From NCBI GenBank assembly GCA_026537415.1, contig JAFNMF010000029.1, forward strand, positions 1 to 64,000: a stretch of 64,000 nucleotides of DNA, written 5' to 3'. The notes beneath the pieces were generated by a model. The model searched no databases. It was given only the letters and a program-made list of their open reading frames with translations, and had not been told where the DNA came from. This stretch comes from Acetobacteraceae bacterium B3987 (GTDB lineage: Bacteria; Pseudomonadota; Alphaproteobacteria; Acetobacterales; Acetobacteraceae). Shown piece after piece: positions 9,292-17,308 of this stretch (its first letter is position 1; each line of letters begins with the position of its first letter). The translations under genes and the position numbers were made by a program.

Positions 9292-10980
9292 ATGTCTGGC
9301 AATCCCCAACCGATTGTTACCCCTGGAACATACCAGATCAACATCGCCTCCCTGACTTTAACATCTCCGTCTGTAGGCTTAGGGAAGATTGCTGTCCTTA
9401 GCGACCAGAAATATAATATAGAGGCGACCTTTTCGACTCATACCCCCACCAGTTCTTCCGATACAGCGGTTCAGGACTTCACCTTTAAAGACCCCAAAAC
9501 GGGTGAAACCATTACGGGAAGCTATGATATTTCATGGGGGAATAAATTAACCAATAGCTTCATCATCAATAATAGGAAAGGCGGGTATTACATCGTTACA
9601 TCTGCCGTAGCAGGAAGCTCCTCATCTACCATTGATGGCGCAGCACTGCTCGATCCTCAAAAATCAGCATATAATTACAACCTCATACCGCAGCTACAAC
9701 CCCTCATAAAAGGCGAAGCATTTGTCTTGAGGCCAAGTAGCGGCTTCCCAGGGAATAACCCTTTCCCCTATTTCTTCCTCCAGAATAATGATGGTACCGC
9801 CAATACTATTAATATTAGTTCTGGCCGAATAGAACAATTTACCTTCAATACCTGCTTTCTGGCAGGGAGTCTGATCGATACACCGGAAGGCCCCAGAAAG
9901 GTTGAAGATCTAAAACGTGGTGACATGATCCTCACCTATGATCCTGCAACAGGCCAGACACTACCGCAGCCCATTACATGGACTGGGAAAGACCAGGTGC
10001 AAATCAATACCTCTCTGCCAATGGACATGGCGGGCTATCCGGTACGCATCAAAAAAGATGCACTGGCAGACGGCATTCCTTCTGCGGACCTGCTGATTAC
10101 AGCAGAACATTGCCTGTTTCTTGAGGGACGTTTCGTACCAGCCCGTATGATAGTGAACGGACGTTCAATCTATTTCGATACCGCTGACCATGCTCCTTCT
10201 GGTACGAAAAGAACACATGGTAGCCGCTACGACATCTTCCACATAGAAACTGAGACGCACAGCATCATCGTCTCAAACGGTGTCCTGACAGAAAGCTACC
10301 TCGATACAGGAAACCGTCATGGCTTCCTGCAGAATGGTCAGAATCCTAATAAGAATGTCATAGATTATGACTTCTCCGCCAAACCTCTATCTTGGCAGAA
10401 TGATGCAGCGGCACCACTGGACACAACTCAGGATTTTGTGGCCCCTTTGCATCATAACCTCCTCGAACGGGCAGACGCTCTTCAATTCCCTATCCAACAT
10501 TCCTATAAAGCCGAAGCCGTATCCGATGACCCCGCCTTTCAGCTGATTACGGATAAAGGGACTGTTCTGCATGAGCAGCGCATGACCAACGGCTACAAAA
10601 TCTTTTCAATTCCTGCCGGAACAGAACACCTTGTCCTTACCTCCAGAACAGGACGCCCTTATGACATACATGGGCCTTTCGTGGATGACAGACGACCACT
10701 AGGCTTGCTGGTTGGAGAAATACTCTACTTCCACTCAGGCCAATCCATCACTGTTGATGCCCATTTAACGAACGAGACGCTAGACGGCTGGTTCGACCTG
10801 GAACAAGAAGCAATGCGTTGGACAGATGGAGCAGCAATGCTGCCTCTCCCCAGTTCCACATATGAAAATATATCAGGTATGGGGCTTCTCGCCATCAAGG
10901 TTCTTGCCAGTGGCCCTTACCCTCTTCCATCAGAAGCGACACAGGCAGCAACGGCCTATGGGCACAGCATAGCAGGATAA
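9292..10980 (+). CDS. Hint-domain (Hint_2) protein
   Basis: 562-residue protein in three parts. Residues 1-185 form an Asn/Ser/Thr-rich, beta-looking region with no signal peptide and no recognised family. At C188 a Hint domain begins (CFLAGSLIDTPEG), followed by the block B-like AEHCLF and ending near residue 330 with HSIIVSNGVLTES. Residues 330-562 are a further region of unknown fold. Hint_2 proteins of this architecture are common and multicopy in acetic acid bacteria; their biological job is not established. There is no C-terminal Asn-Cys splice junction, so protein splicing is unlikely; autocleavage at C188 is possible. Lower GC than neighbouring genes hints at recent acquisition. Confidence 0.85.
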   Translation: MSGNPQPIVTPGTYQINIASLTLTSPSVGLGKIAVLSDQKYNIEATFSTHTPTSSSDTAVQDFTFKDPKTGETITGSYDISWGNKLTNSFIINNRKGGYYIVTSAVAGSSSSTIDGAALLDPQKSAYNYNLIPQLQPLIKGEAFVLRPSSGFPGNNPFPYFFLQNNDGTANTINISSGRIEQFTFNTCFLAGSLIDTPEGPRKVEDLKRGDMILTYDPATGQTLPQPITWTGKDQVQINTSLPMDMAGYPVRIKKDALADGIPSADLLITAEHCLFLEGRFVPARMIVNGRSIYFDTADHAPSGTKRTHGSRYDIFHIETETHSIIVSNGVLTESYLDTGNRHGFLQNGQNPNKNVIDYDFSAKPLSWQNDAAAPLDTTQDFVAPLHHNLLERADALQFPIQHSYKAEAVSDDPAFQLITDKGTVLHEQRMTNGYKIFSIPAGTEHLVLTSRTGRPYDIHGPFVDDRRPLGLLVGEILYFHSGQSITVDAHLTNETLDGWFDLEQEAMRWTDGAAMLPLPSSTYENISGMGLLAIKVLASGPYPLPSEATQAATAYGHSIAG

Positions 10981-11029
10981 CCAAACCTCCTGACGCCATG
11001 AAAAAGGCTGGGGCCTACTTCTTATACTC

Positions 11030-11088
11030 AAAAAGCGACCATTCCTAACACAGGGCATAGAACCCGGTCAGGAATGATCGCCTTTTTT
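11030..11088. terminator. Bidirectional terminator between convergent genes
   Basis: Arms 11035-11049 and 11067-11080 pair with one or two mismatches or wobbles, flanked by AAAAA on the left and TTTTTT (11083-11088) on the right. It would end both the Hint-domain gene and the minus-strand lipoprotein gene. Confidence 0.7.
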
Positions 11089-11103
11089 CTCACCTATGAA
11101 AGA

Positions 11104-11853
11104 TTACGGCTCCTGCTGCCCAGTTGGGGTGATGGCTGTTGGCATCTGAGTCGTTCCCTGAATACCGAGGACCTGCTTGTCTGCCGGGGTCATGACCCAA
11201 CTATCCTGCTGTGTATCCGGCGAGCCTTCGCCACGGAACTCCCGAATCCTCTTCTTCGATTTCTTATGTGTGTGTTTACGCACATATTGATGTTTCTTAC
11301 GAACGATCCGGCTCAGGTCTTTTTCAACATGCACGGCCGTCACGTCACTATCCGTACTGACAGTGATCATGTTCCACATGAACATAGGGGGTGCCACATT
11401 ATGCTGTGGATTCTTCCCCTGCTGCGCAGCGGCATCATCATTGACATAAAATTGCGGCCGTGTGGCCAGAAGCCAATTACCAGCCGGAAGATTATTGAAC
11501 ACAAGCCGACAATCTTCATTACGAGCTGCCTGCCGCACCAGAGCCTTAGCTTTCTGATTGCCAATCTTCTCCCTGAAACCAGCCTGTGCCATATCAACAC
11601 GCAGATAATTGCGGAAAAATGGCGCATCGGGGAACAGCATGACATCTGCATCGACCAGCTTGCAGGATAGCGGCTGCGTATGCAGGCCATCGTGCCCAGA
11701 AATCTGCACGGCCAATGTTTTAGTGCCCGGCTGCTCTGCCCATGCCGACTGCTTGGCCTTGAAATTATCATCAAAGCCGGAACAGCCACTTACCAGACCC
11801 AATAGCCCCGCAAGTCCTACCAAAGTACAGAGCCTTTTTTTCACATAGACCAT
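11104..11853 (-). CDS. Putative lipoprotein, unrecognised family
   Basis: 249 residues from the ATG at 11853. A short basic n-region (KKR), a hydrophobic core and a lipobox LVSGC with the cysteine at residue 24 indicate export and lipid attachment. The mature part contains a domain of about 150 residues with LVFNNLPAGNWLLATRP near its middle, then a basic, His/Lys-rich segment and a Pro/Thr/Gln tail. I do not recognise the family. GTG and ATG starts at 11886 and 11883 also exist, with a possible GAGG site close by; they would add ten residues before the signal peptide. A decayed paralogue lies directly upstream on the same strand. Confidence 0.75.
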   Translation of the reverse strand: MVYVKKRLCTLVGLAGLLGLVSGCSGFDDNFKAKQSAWAEQPGTKTLAVQISGHDGLHTQPLSCKLVDADVMLFPDAPFFRNYLRVDMAQAGFREKIGNQKAKALVRQAARNEDCRLVFNNLPAGNWLLATRPQFYVNDDAAAQQGKNPQHNVAPPMFMWNMITVSTDSDVTAVHVEKDLSRIVRKKHQYVRKHTHKKSKKRIREFRGEGSPDTQQDSWVMTPADKQVLGIQGTTQMPTAITPTGQQEP

Positions 11854-11950
11854 TATTAGATATAATCCTTCTTTCAGAGGCATCACACCTCATCTTACGT
11901 CCATAATGTCCGTATCATAAGCCATGTAGAATAGTGAACACGGGATACTC

Positions 11951-12325
11951 TCATTGCATCCCTGTCTCTTGTGGAGCGTCCTGTGCTGTAAGTCCCAGCC
12001 CCTTCATATCATTCTCTGTCAAAGGCCACACCTCGACCTCCGCTTCCGCTCCAAAATTCCGAAACTTGAACATACCAATGTCCTTGCGCTTGTTGCCATT
12101 CTGAACAACCTGCCGCGCCACGATATCCGCATTATCCTCAACAGGAATATTTCCCCACAAAAAATTAGGGTATGATGTATCATCCATAATTGAAACCCCA
12201 TTTATCCAAGTTACTTGTTTCCTATCCAAGTAATACTGAATATTACCAATAAATATCCATTTCCCAGTAGCAACATCCTTAAAAACAAACGTACACAGGG
12301 GCTGTCGAGGGGCCTTGCGTAACAA
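11951..12325 (-). pseudogene. N-terminally truncated paralogue of the adjacent lipoprotein
   Basis: The 124-codon open frame aligns with the C-terminal two thirds of the neighbouring lipoprotein: KAKALLRKA against KAKALVRQA, then VFKDVATGKWIF against VFNNLPAGNWLL, and near the end FRNFGAEAEVEVWPLTENDMKGLGL-like residues against the matching stretch. It has no signal peptide or lipobox, the only start is a TTG without a ribosome site, and an in-frame stop lies nine codons upstream. Similar DNA continues to about 12383 in another frame, so at least one frameshift plus loss of the 5' end is likely. It could still be expressed as a fragment; I regard it as a remnant of a tandem duplication. Confidence 0.65.
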
Positions 12326-12450
12326 GGCTTTCGCCTTTCTCTTGCCACTTTATCAAAATACGTTCCCAATCCTGTGAAAACATTCTACTCTGCCCTCTTT
12401 TCGGGCATGAGACATGCTCACAGGCGCAAGCAGGCAAGCGTAGGGTCATC

Positions 12451-13413
12451 ATGAAGGCAGTTCGTCATTCTAAAAGCGATCGGCAGACACAACCAACGAA
12501 AGAGCGGTTCTCCTGCAAACCTACCTCTGCCGGCTGGAGTGCCCTGTGTGGGCTAATCCTGCTAGCTGGTTGTACTTCAAGCCAGCACAACCCGGCCCTC
12601 ACCCCTATGACGCAATATGCAAACGGGCAGACCGGGCCGCTGGGCTATGATGCGCATGTCCCAGCCTTTGCCAGCGAAAATTTTGCACCCTTCAATCGGC
12701 AGGATGTCGCCGCCATCGCCTTGCGGGAATGGCGTATGTTCGGCAGCCCCATTGCCGACGCTGACCCACATGACAGGCCCGAGCCCACCAGTCCTGCCAT
12801 GAAACCGGAGCGTCTTCCCGGCCTATGGCAGCGCATTGGCGAATATTGGTGGATTGGTCAGGCTCCGGAAGAAAATGAAGCCCGCTGGACAGGCCGTACT
12901 AATGGTAATGGCACCCTGTTCTCACCTCTTCGGGATGGCAACTATGCGTGGTCTGCCGCCTTCATTTCTTATGTCATGCGGATTGGCGGAGCGAATATCC
13001 GGTTCCCCTACTCCCCCAACCACGCCACCTACATCAATGCGGCGGCCTCCGGTAACAATCCCGGCATTTCAGCGCAGAATCCCGCTAATTATGCCCCGCG
13101 GCTGGGAGATATACTCTGTGTCGGACGGGGTAGAAGCCGTAGCATTACCTTCTCCATGCTGCCTACATCTTACGGCTTCCCCGCCCATTGTGGCATTGTA
13201 GTTGCCACAAACCAGAATGCCCCACCTTTTGGCCGGGAAATCAGCATCGTCGGTGGGAATGTGGATGATTCCGTCTCCCTCACCCATGTGCCAACCGACA
13301 ACACCGGCCATGTCAGCACACCAAGCGGAAAAAGCTATGATAGCCGCTATCCGTGGTGTGCCATCCTGACCCCCCGTTACGATGCCGATATGGACCCACA
13401 GAGCGGACAGTAA
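12451..13413 (+). CDS. DUF2272 domain lipoprotein
   Basis: 320 residues with a long basic N-terminal extension, a hydrophobic stretch (residues 30-40) and a lipobox LLAGC with the cysteine at 41, so probably an envelope lipoprotein. The remainder matches the DUF2272 family: the conserved YAWSAAFISYVMR segment near residue 165, FPYSPNHATYI after it and HCGIVVA further on. This pattern recalls NlpC/P60 or CHAP amidases, in which a Cys replaces the Ser/Ala here; that link is inference. It is divergent from the lipoprotein remnant and convergent with the rhodanese gene. Function unknown. Confidence 0.82.
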   Translation: MKAVRHSKSDRQTQPTKERFSCKPTSAGWSALCGLILLAGCTSSQHNPALTPMTQYANGQTGPLGYDAHVPAFASENFAPFNRQDVAAIALREWRMFGSPIADADPHDRPEPTSPAMKPERLPGLWQRIGEYWWIGQAPEENEARWTGRTNGNGTLFSPLRDGNYAWSAAFISYVMRIGGANIRFPYSPNHATYINAAASGNNPGISAQNPANYAPRLGDILCVGRGRSRSITFSMLPTSYGFPAHCGIVVATNQNAPPFGREISIVGGNVDDSVSLTHVPTDNTGHVSTPSGKSYDSRYPWCAILTPRYDADMDPQSGQ

Positions 13414-13428
13414 CGCAGCCTTACACCT

Positions 13429-13800
13429 TCATTTCACAGGCAGGCCACAGGCTTTCCAGCCTGTGCCGGGGCCGTGCTTGTCTTCAAAACCATCGACAAT
13501 GTTTGTCAACGTTTGATACCCAGCTTGAGCCGCCAGCTCTGCGGCCTTTTGCGAGCGCATACCTGAACGACAAATAAAGAAAAGCGGCGTTGCTTTATCT
13601 GGCACGGCCTGCTCCAAGCCATGAATGAACTCGGCTTCGCTGCCGACGCCCCATGTCAGCGCAACAACCTTTTTGCCAATACTCCCCAGCTCCGGCATCC
13701 CAATCTGGGCCCATTCTTCTGGCGTACGGACATCCACCAGCACAGCCTGACCATCAGACTGAAGACTCTGCCAGCTTTCCTTTGCTGTACTCTGTTTCAT
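13429..13800 (-). CDS. Single-domain rhodanese-like sulfurtransferase
   Basis: 123-residue single rhodanese domain. The active-site loop CRSGMRS carries the catalytic cysteine, and the N-terminal VDVRTPEEWAQ motif is typical. The ATG at 13800 has AGGAG seven bases upstream, better than the earlier in-frame start at 13830. No signal peptide is present, so it is cytosolic. Such proteins move sulfane sulfur from thiosulfate or persulfides to thiol acceptors. It lies back to back with a cysteine synthase-like gene, which suits a sulfur-metabolism role, though donor and acceptor are unknown. Confidence 0.9.
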   Translation of the reverse strand: MKQSTAKESWQSLQSDGQAVLVDVRTPEEWAQIGMPELGSIGKKVVALTWGVGSEAEFIHGLEQAVPDKATPLFFICRSGMRSQKAAELAAQAGYQTLTNIVDGFEDKHGPGTGWKACGLPVK

Positions 13801-13952
13801 GTCATTCTCCTCTGTTGAACTTGCAATCAACGATCATATATAGGGTTTCATCCCCTTCCACGACACGATAGGTTATATCATGCAGATGCTCTCCCTTTCC
13901 TGTCACGTTAAACACGATTCATTCCACTAACCAATAACCACCGGACCTGTTC

Positions 13953-14975
13953 ATGACACACACATCACCCGTCAATCACGCCACACCCTGCCCCTCCCTC
14001 GTAGAAGCTATCGGCAACACGCCACTCATCCGCCTGCGACATGCTTCCGAAATCACGGGATGCAACATCTACGGTAAGGCGGAGTTCATGAATCCCGGTG
14101 GGTCCGTCAAAGACAGAGCCGCCCTCTCCATCATTCAGGATGGCTTTGCTCGTGGTGTTCTGAAAAAAGGTGGCACCATCGTGGAAGGAACAGCTGGCAA
14201 TACTGGCATCGGCATTACGCTTGTGGCCCATGCCCTTGGCTGCAAGGCCGTCATTGTCGTGCCGGAAACCCAGAGTAAAGAGAAGCTGGACTTCCTCCGC
14301 ATGATCGGAGCAGACCTCCGCCTCGTTCCGGCAAAGCCCTACCGGGACCCCGGCAATTATGTGCATGTCTCCCGCCGTCTGGCTGAAGAAACCGGTGCTT
14401 TTTGGGCCAATCAGTTCGACAACACGGCCAATCGTGAGGCCCACCGCACGACCACAGCCCCGGAAATCTGGTCTCAGCTGACAGGCAAGGTTGATGCCTT
14501 CACCTGTTCCTGTGGATCCGGTGGAACACTGGCCGGTATGGCTCTGGGCCTACGGGAACTGGCCCAGCGGGATGGCCAGAAAACACCCGAAATCGTCCTT
14601 GCCGACCCGGAAGGCTCCGGCCTCTATGGCTGGGTCACCTCCAACGACCTCAGCGTAAGCGGCAGTTCCATCACGGAAGGCATTGGTCAGTCCCGTGTCA
14701 CGGCCAATCTGGAAGGTTCCGCTCCAGACCATGCCGAGCGTATCCCCGATGCTGAAGCTCTGGAACAGATTTACCAGCTCACCATGAAGGAAGGTCTCTC
14801 CGTTGGCGGGTCTTCCGGCATCAATATTGCCGCCGCCATCCGCACGGCCCGCCGTCTGGGGCCGGGACATAATATCGTCACCATCCTCAGCGATGGCGGC
14901 GCACGCTATCAATCCAAGCTGTTCAATCCTGAATTCCTCCGCAGCAAAAATCTGCCGACCCCGCCTTGGATGTAA
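13953..14975 (+). CDS. PLP-dependent cysteine synthase family protein
   Basis: 340-residue fold-type II PLP enzyme. K53 in NPGGSVKDRA is the Schiff-base lysine, and the phosphate loop CGSGGTLAG and the substrate loop EGTAGNTGIG are present. Canonical CysK has PTSGNTGI; the GTAGNTGI form and 340-residue length occur in a branch that includes cysteine desulfhydrases of the Cds1 type, so activity could be synthesis of cysteine from O-acetylserine and sulfide or its breakdown. The neighbour on the left is a rhodanese on the opposite strand. A strong bidirectional terminator follows. Family is certain; direction of the reaction is not. Confidence 0.88.
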   Translation: MTHTSPVNHATPCPSLVEAIGNTPLIRLRHASEITGCNIYGKAEFMNPGGSVKDRAALSIIQDGFARGVLKKGGTIVEGTAGNTGIGITLVAHALGCKAVIVVPETQSKEKLDFLRMIGADLRLVPAKPYRDPGNYVHVSRRLAEETGAFWANQFDNTANREAHRTTTAPEIWSQLTGKVDAFTCSCGSGGTLAGMALGLRELAQRDGQKTPEIVLADPEGSGLYGWVTSNDLSVSGSSITEGIGQSRVTANLEGSAPDHAERIPDAEALEQIYQLTMKEGLSVGGSSGINIAAAIRTARRLGPGHNIVTILSDGGARYQSKLFNPEFLRSKNLPTPPWM

Positions 14976-14987
14976 TCCAGCGTATAC

Positions 14988-15027
14988 AAAAAGGGCGCAT
15001 CCCATAAAGCAGGGATGCGCCCTTTTT
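14988..15027. terminator. Bidirectional intrinsic terminator
   Basis: AAAAA plus an 11-bp perfect stem (14993-15003 with 15012-15022) and TTTTT, with an eight-base loop. It sits between the convergent cysteine synthase-like and rsmB genes and should serve both. Confidence 0.95.
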
Positions 15028-15040
15028 CATGCCCTCATGC

Positions 15041-16369
15041 TCAGCGGCGAATCAGACGAGCGGCAAAGAAGCCATCCATACCGCCTTGTGCGACATTCAT
15101 GCCCGGATGCGTGCGGAAATAACCTTCCTCCGTGCGCGTACGAGGCAGAGCAGCCAGCTCTTCCTCCGTGAAGGGCGACAACTCCCACCGGCCATCTTCC
15201 AAAGCATGGGCAATACGCTGCGGACCTTCCTCATCCTGCAAAGAGCAGACCGCATAAAGCAGCATTCCACCCGGCTTGAGCATTTCATAGGCCGCATCAA
15301 TGAAGCGGTCCTGACCGGCCGCCAGCATGGTAATGTCACGGGGCCGTTTGATCCACAGCACATCCGGGTGCCGCCGCAGCGTCCCCGTGGCCGAGCAGGG
15401 CGCATCCAGCAACACGGCGTCCAGAGGTTCAGACGGACGCCAACGCAGAGCATCCCCCACCACAATCTCCGCCTTTAGCTGAAGACGGGCCAGATTCTCT
15501 TTCAGCCTCTGGGCACGGGGTTTTTCACGCTCTACAGCTACAACCTCTGCTCCACCGCAAAGAAGCTGAGCAGTCTTGCCCCCCGGTGCAGCGCAGAGGT
15601 CCGCAACCCGCTTCCCTCGCATATCGCCCATCAGTCGGACCGGCATGGCGGCTGCCATGTCCTGCGCCCAGAAATGCCCTTCCGCAAAACCGGGCAGCTC
15701 CGTCATCTTTGTCCCTGCCGGGTAACGGACTGTTCCGGTTGAAAGGATTTCGCCCCCTTCCGGAGCTTCACAGCCGGGTTTTACCGTCAGGTCCAGCGGA
15801 GCTTCCTGATAAAAACCCTGTGTGATGGACCGTGCCCTCCGCCCCCATGCGCTCCAGAGCCAATGCGGAACATCCAGTCGAGCATCATCAAGCCCTTCTT
15901 TCAGCGTCTCGGCCTCTCGCACCACACGACGCAGCACGGCATTGGCCAGCCCGGCGAAGGGTGACAGACCACGCCGGTGCAGCAGATCAACAATCGTCCC
16001 GACAGCAGCGTGAGGGGGTGTCTGAAGATGCAGAATCTGCGCCACACCCAGCAACAGGGCACAGCGGACCGGCTCTGGCGGCTGACGGCGCAAGAGCGGC
16101 TGAAGCAGCTCGGTCATGCTCCCCAGATGGCGCAGAGTTGCGGCAGCAAGACGGTGCGCTGCGGCACGGTCCCGCCCTTCGCAGGAGCTACGCTCCAGCG
16201 TGGTTTCCAGCATCCGGCGATGCTCCACCACACCGCAGACAATATCAAAGGCCAAATCCCTTACTGGGTCTTCATGGCGAGAAATGGAGGCGGGCCGGGA
16301 AACGGTACGCCGACCCCGTCCACCCTTAGGGCGTGAACGGGCTGGACGAGAAGAAGAAGCGTTTGTCAT
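15041..16369 (-). CDS. rsmB: 16S rRNA (cytosine-C5)-methyltransferase RsmB
   Basis: 442-residue methyltransferase. An N-terminal NusB-like RNA-binding domain (about residues 25-165) is followed by a Rossmann SAM-binding domain with DLCAAPGGKTAQL and the catalytic loop DAPCSATGTLRRHPD; a second conserved cysteine (AVCSLQDEEG) is present as in other m5C enzymes. It methylates C967 of 16S rRNA by family knowledge. Upstream in-frame codons exist to 16453, but the ATG at 16369 gives the usual basic Ser/Arg-rich start. It is divergent from yggS. Some alphaproteobacteria carry several RsmB-like paralogues, so the exact target base is an inference. Confidence 0.9.
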   Translation of the reverse strand: MTNASSSRPARSRPKGGRGRRTVSRPASISRHEDPVRDLAFDIVCGVVEHRRMLETTLERSSCEGRDRAAAHRLAAATLRHLGSMTELLQPLLRRQPPEPVRCALLLGVAQILHLQTPPHAAVGTIVDLLHRRGLSPFAGLANAVLRRVVREAETLKEGLDDARLDVPHWLWSAWGRRARSITQGFYQEAPLDLTVKPGCEAPEGGEILSTGTVRYPAGTKMTELPGFAEGHFWAQDMAAAMPVRLMGDMRGKRVADLCAAPGGKTAQLLCGGAEVVAVEREKPRAQRLKENLARLQLKAEIVVGDALRWRPSEPLDAVLLDAPCSATGTLRRHPDVLWIKRPRDITMLAAGQDRFIDAAYEMLKPGGMLLYAVCSLQDEEGPQRIAHALEDGRWELSPFTEEELAALPRTRTEEGYFRTHPGMNVAQGGMDGFFAARLIRR

Positions 16370-16463
16370 GCGCCCGTTGTCAGAATTTAGCGGGAGAAAA
16401 GTCAAGATGGTTTTTGCATGGCCTCTTGACCCTTCTCCACAAAGGGGCTGCAATCAAGCCATC

Positions 16464-17141
16464 ATGACAGATCACACCATCGCCCACGCTCTACAAAATA
16501 TCCAAACCCGCATCAGCACAGCCTGCCAACAGGCAGGCCGTGCCCCGGATGATGTCAGTCTTGTTGCTGTCAGCAAATTTCACCCACAAACTGCTGTCCG
16601 TCAGGCTCTTGAGGCCGGGCAGCGTGTGTTCGGGGAGAACCGTGTGCAGGAGGCTGCCGCCAAGTTCCCCGCCCTGCGGGAAGACTGGCCAGACCTCCGC
16701 CTGCATATCATAGGGACACTACAGAGCAACAAGGCTGCCGAGGCCTGCGCCCTTGCCGATGTGATCGAAAGTCTGGACCGCCCTTCCCTCAGCACAGCAT
16801 TGGAGAAGGCAGCCCAGAAAACGGGTCGTCTGCCGGATTTATTCGTGCAGGTGAATATTGGTGATGAACCCCAGAAATCGGGCATCAGCACAGCAGAAGC
16901 AGACCAGTTCATTGAAGATGCTCTCACCCGCTTTAACGGGCATGTAAAAGGACTGATGGCCATTCCACCTCTGAATGAAGACCCTCGCCCATTCTTCCAG
17001 AAACTTGCGGCACTGAATCGTCGTCATGGTCTGCCTGCTCTTTCCATGGGCATGTCATCCGATTTCGAGACCGCCATTGCAGAAGGTGCCACTCTTGTCC
17101 GTGTTGGTACGGCCATATTTGGAGAACGCCCCCGGGCTTGA
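16464..17141 (+). CDS. YggS family PLP homeostasis protein
   Basis: 225-residue cytosolic single-domain TIM-barrel PLP-binding protein. K38 in VAVSKFHP is the PLP lysine; FGENRVQEA, HIIGTLQSNK and the C-terminal SMGMSSDFETAI and VRVGTAIFG motifs are all family signatures. Family members buffer free PLP and influence amino-acid pools. The true start is the ATG at 16464; the open frame extending upstream overlaps rsmB on the other strand and is non-coding. pdxH, which makes PLP, lies 5 kb downstream but not in the same operon. Confidence 0.95.
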   Translation: MTDHTIAHALQNIQTRISTACQQAGRAPDDVSLVAVSKFHPQTAVRQALEAGQRVFGENRVQEAAAKFPALREDWPDLRLHIIGTLQSNKAAEACALADVIESLDRPSLSTALEKAAQKTGRLPDLFVQVNIGDEPQKSGISTAEADQFIEDALTRFNGHVKGLMAIPPLNEDPRPFFQKLAALNRRHGLPALSMGMSSDFETAIAEGATLVRVGTAIFGERPRA

Positions 17142-17155
17142 TTAGAAACGGCGAC

Positions 17156-17276
17156 AGTTTTTTTTTAGGCTCTCTACTTGCATTACACATGAAAAAACTG
17201 TCATGAGACCTGAATCACTATAGCCGGTGCCCCCTCTTGTTAAGGGGCATCCCTGCCTGTCTTCCTGTGGGGGATG
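17156..17276 (+). promoter_or_regulatory. Structured 5' leader upstream of kup
   Basis: Three inverted repeats lie before kup: GACAGTTTTTT against AAAAAACTGTC enclosing about 25 bases; TGCCCC (17228-17233) against GGGGCA (17244-17249); and CATCCC (17248-17253) against GGGATG (17271-17276). The last two share bases 17248-17249, so they cannot both form fully. I recognise no known riboswitch. A regulatory role is speculative. Confidence 0.3.
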
Positions 17277-17308
17277 GGTGTCTATCAGTCACACAGGATG
17301 GTTTCTCC

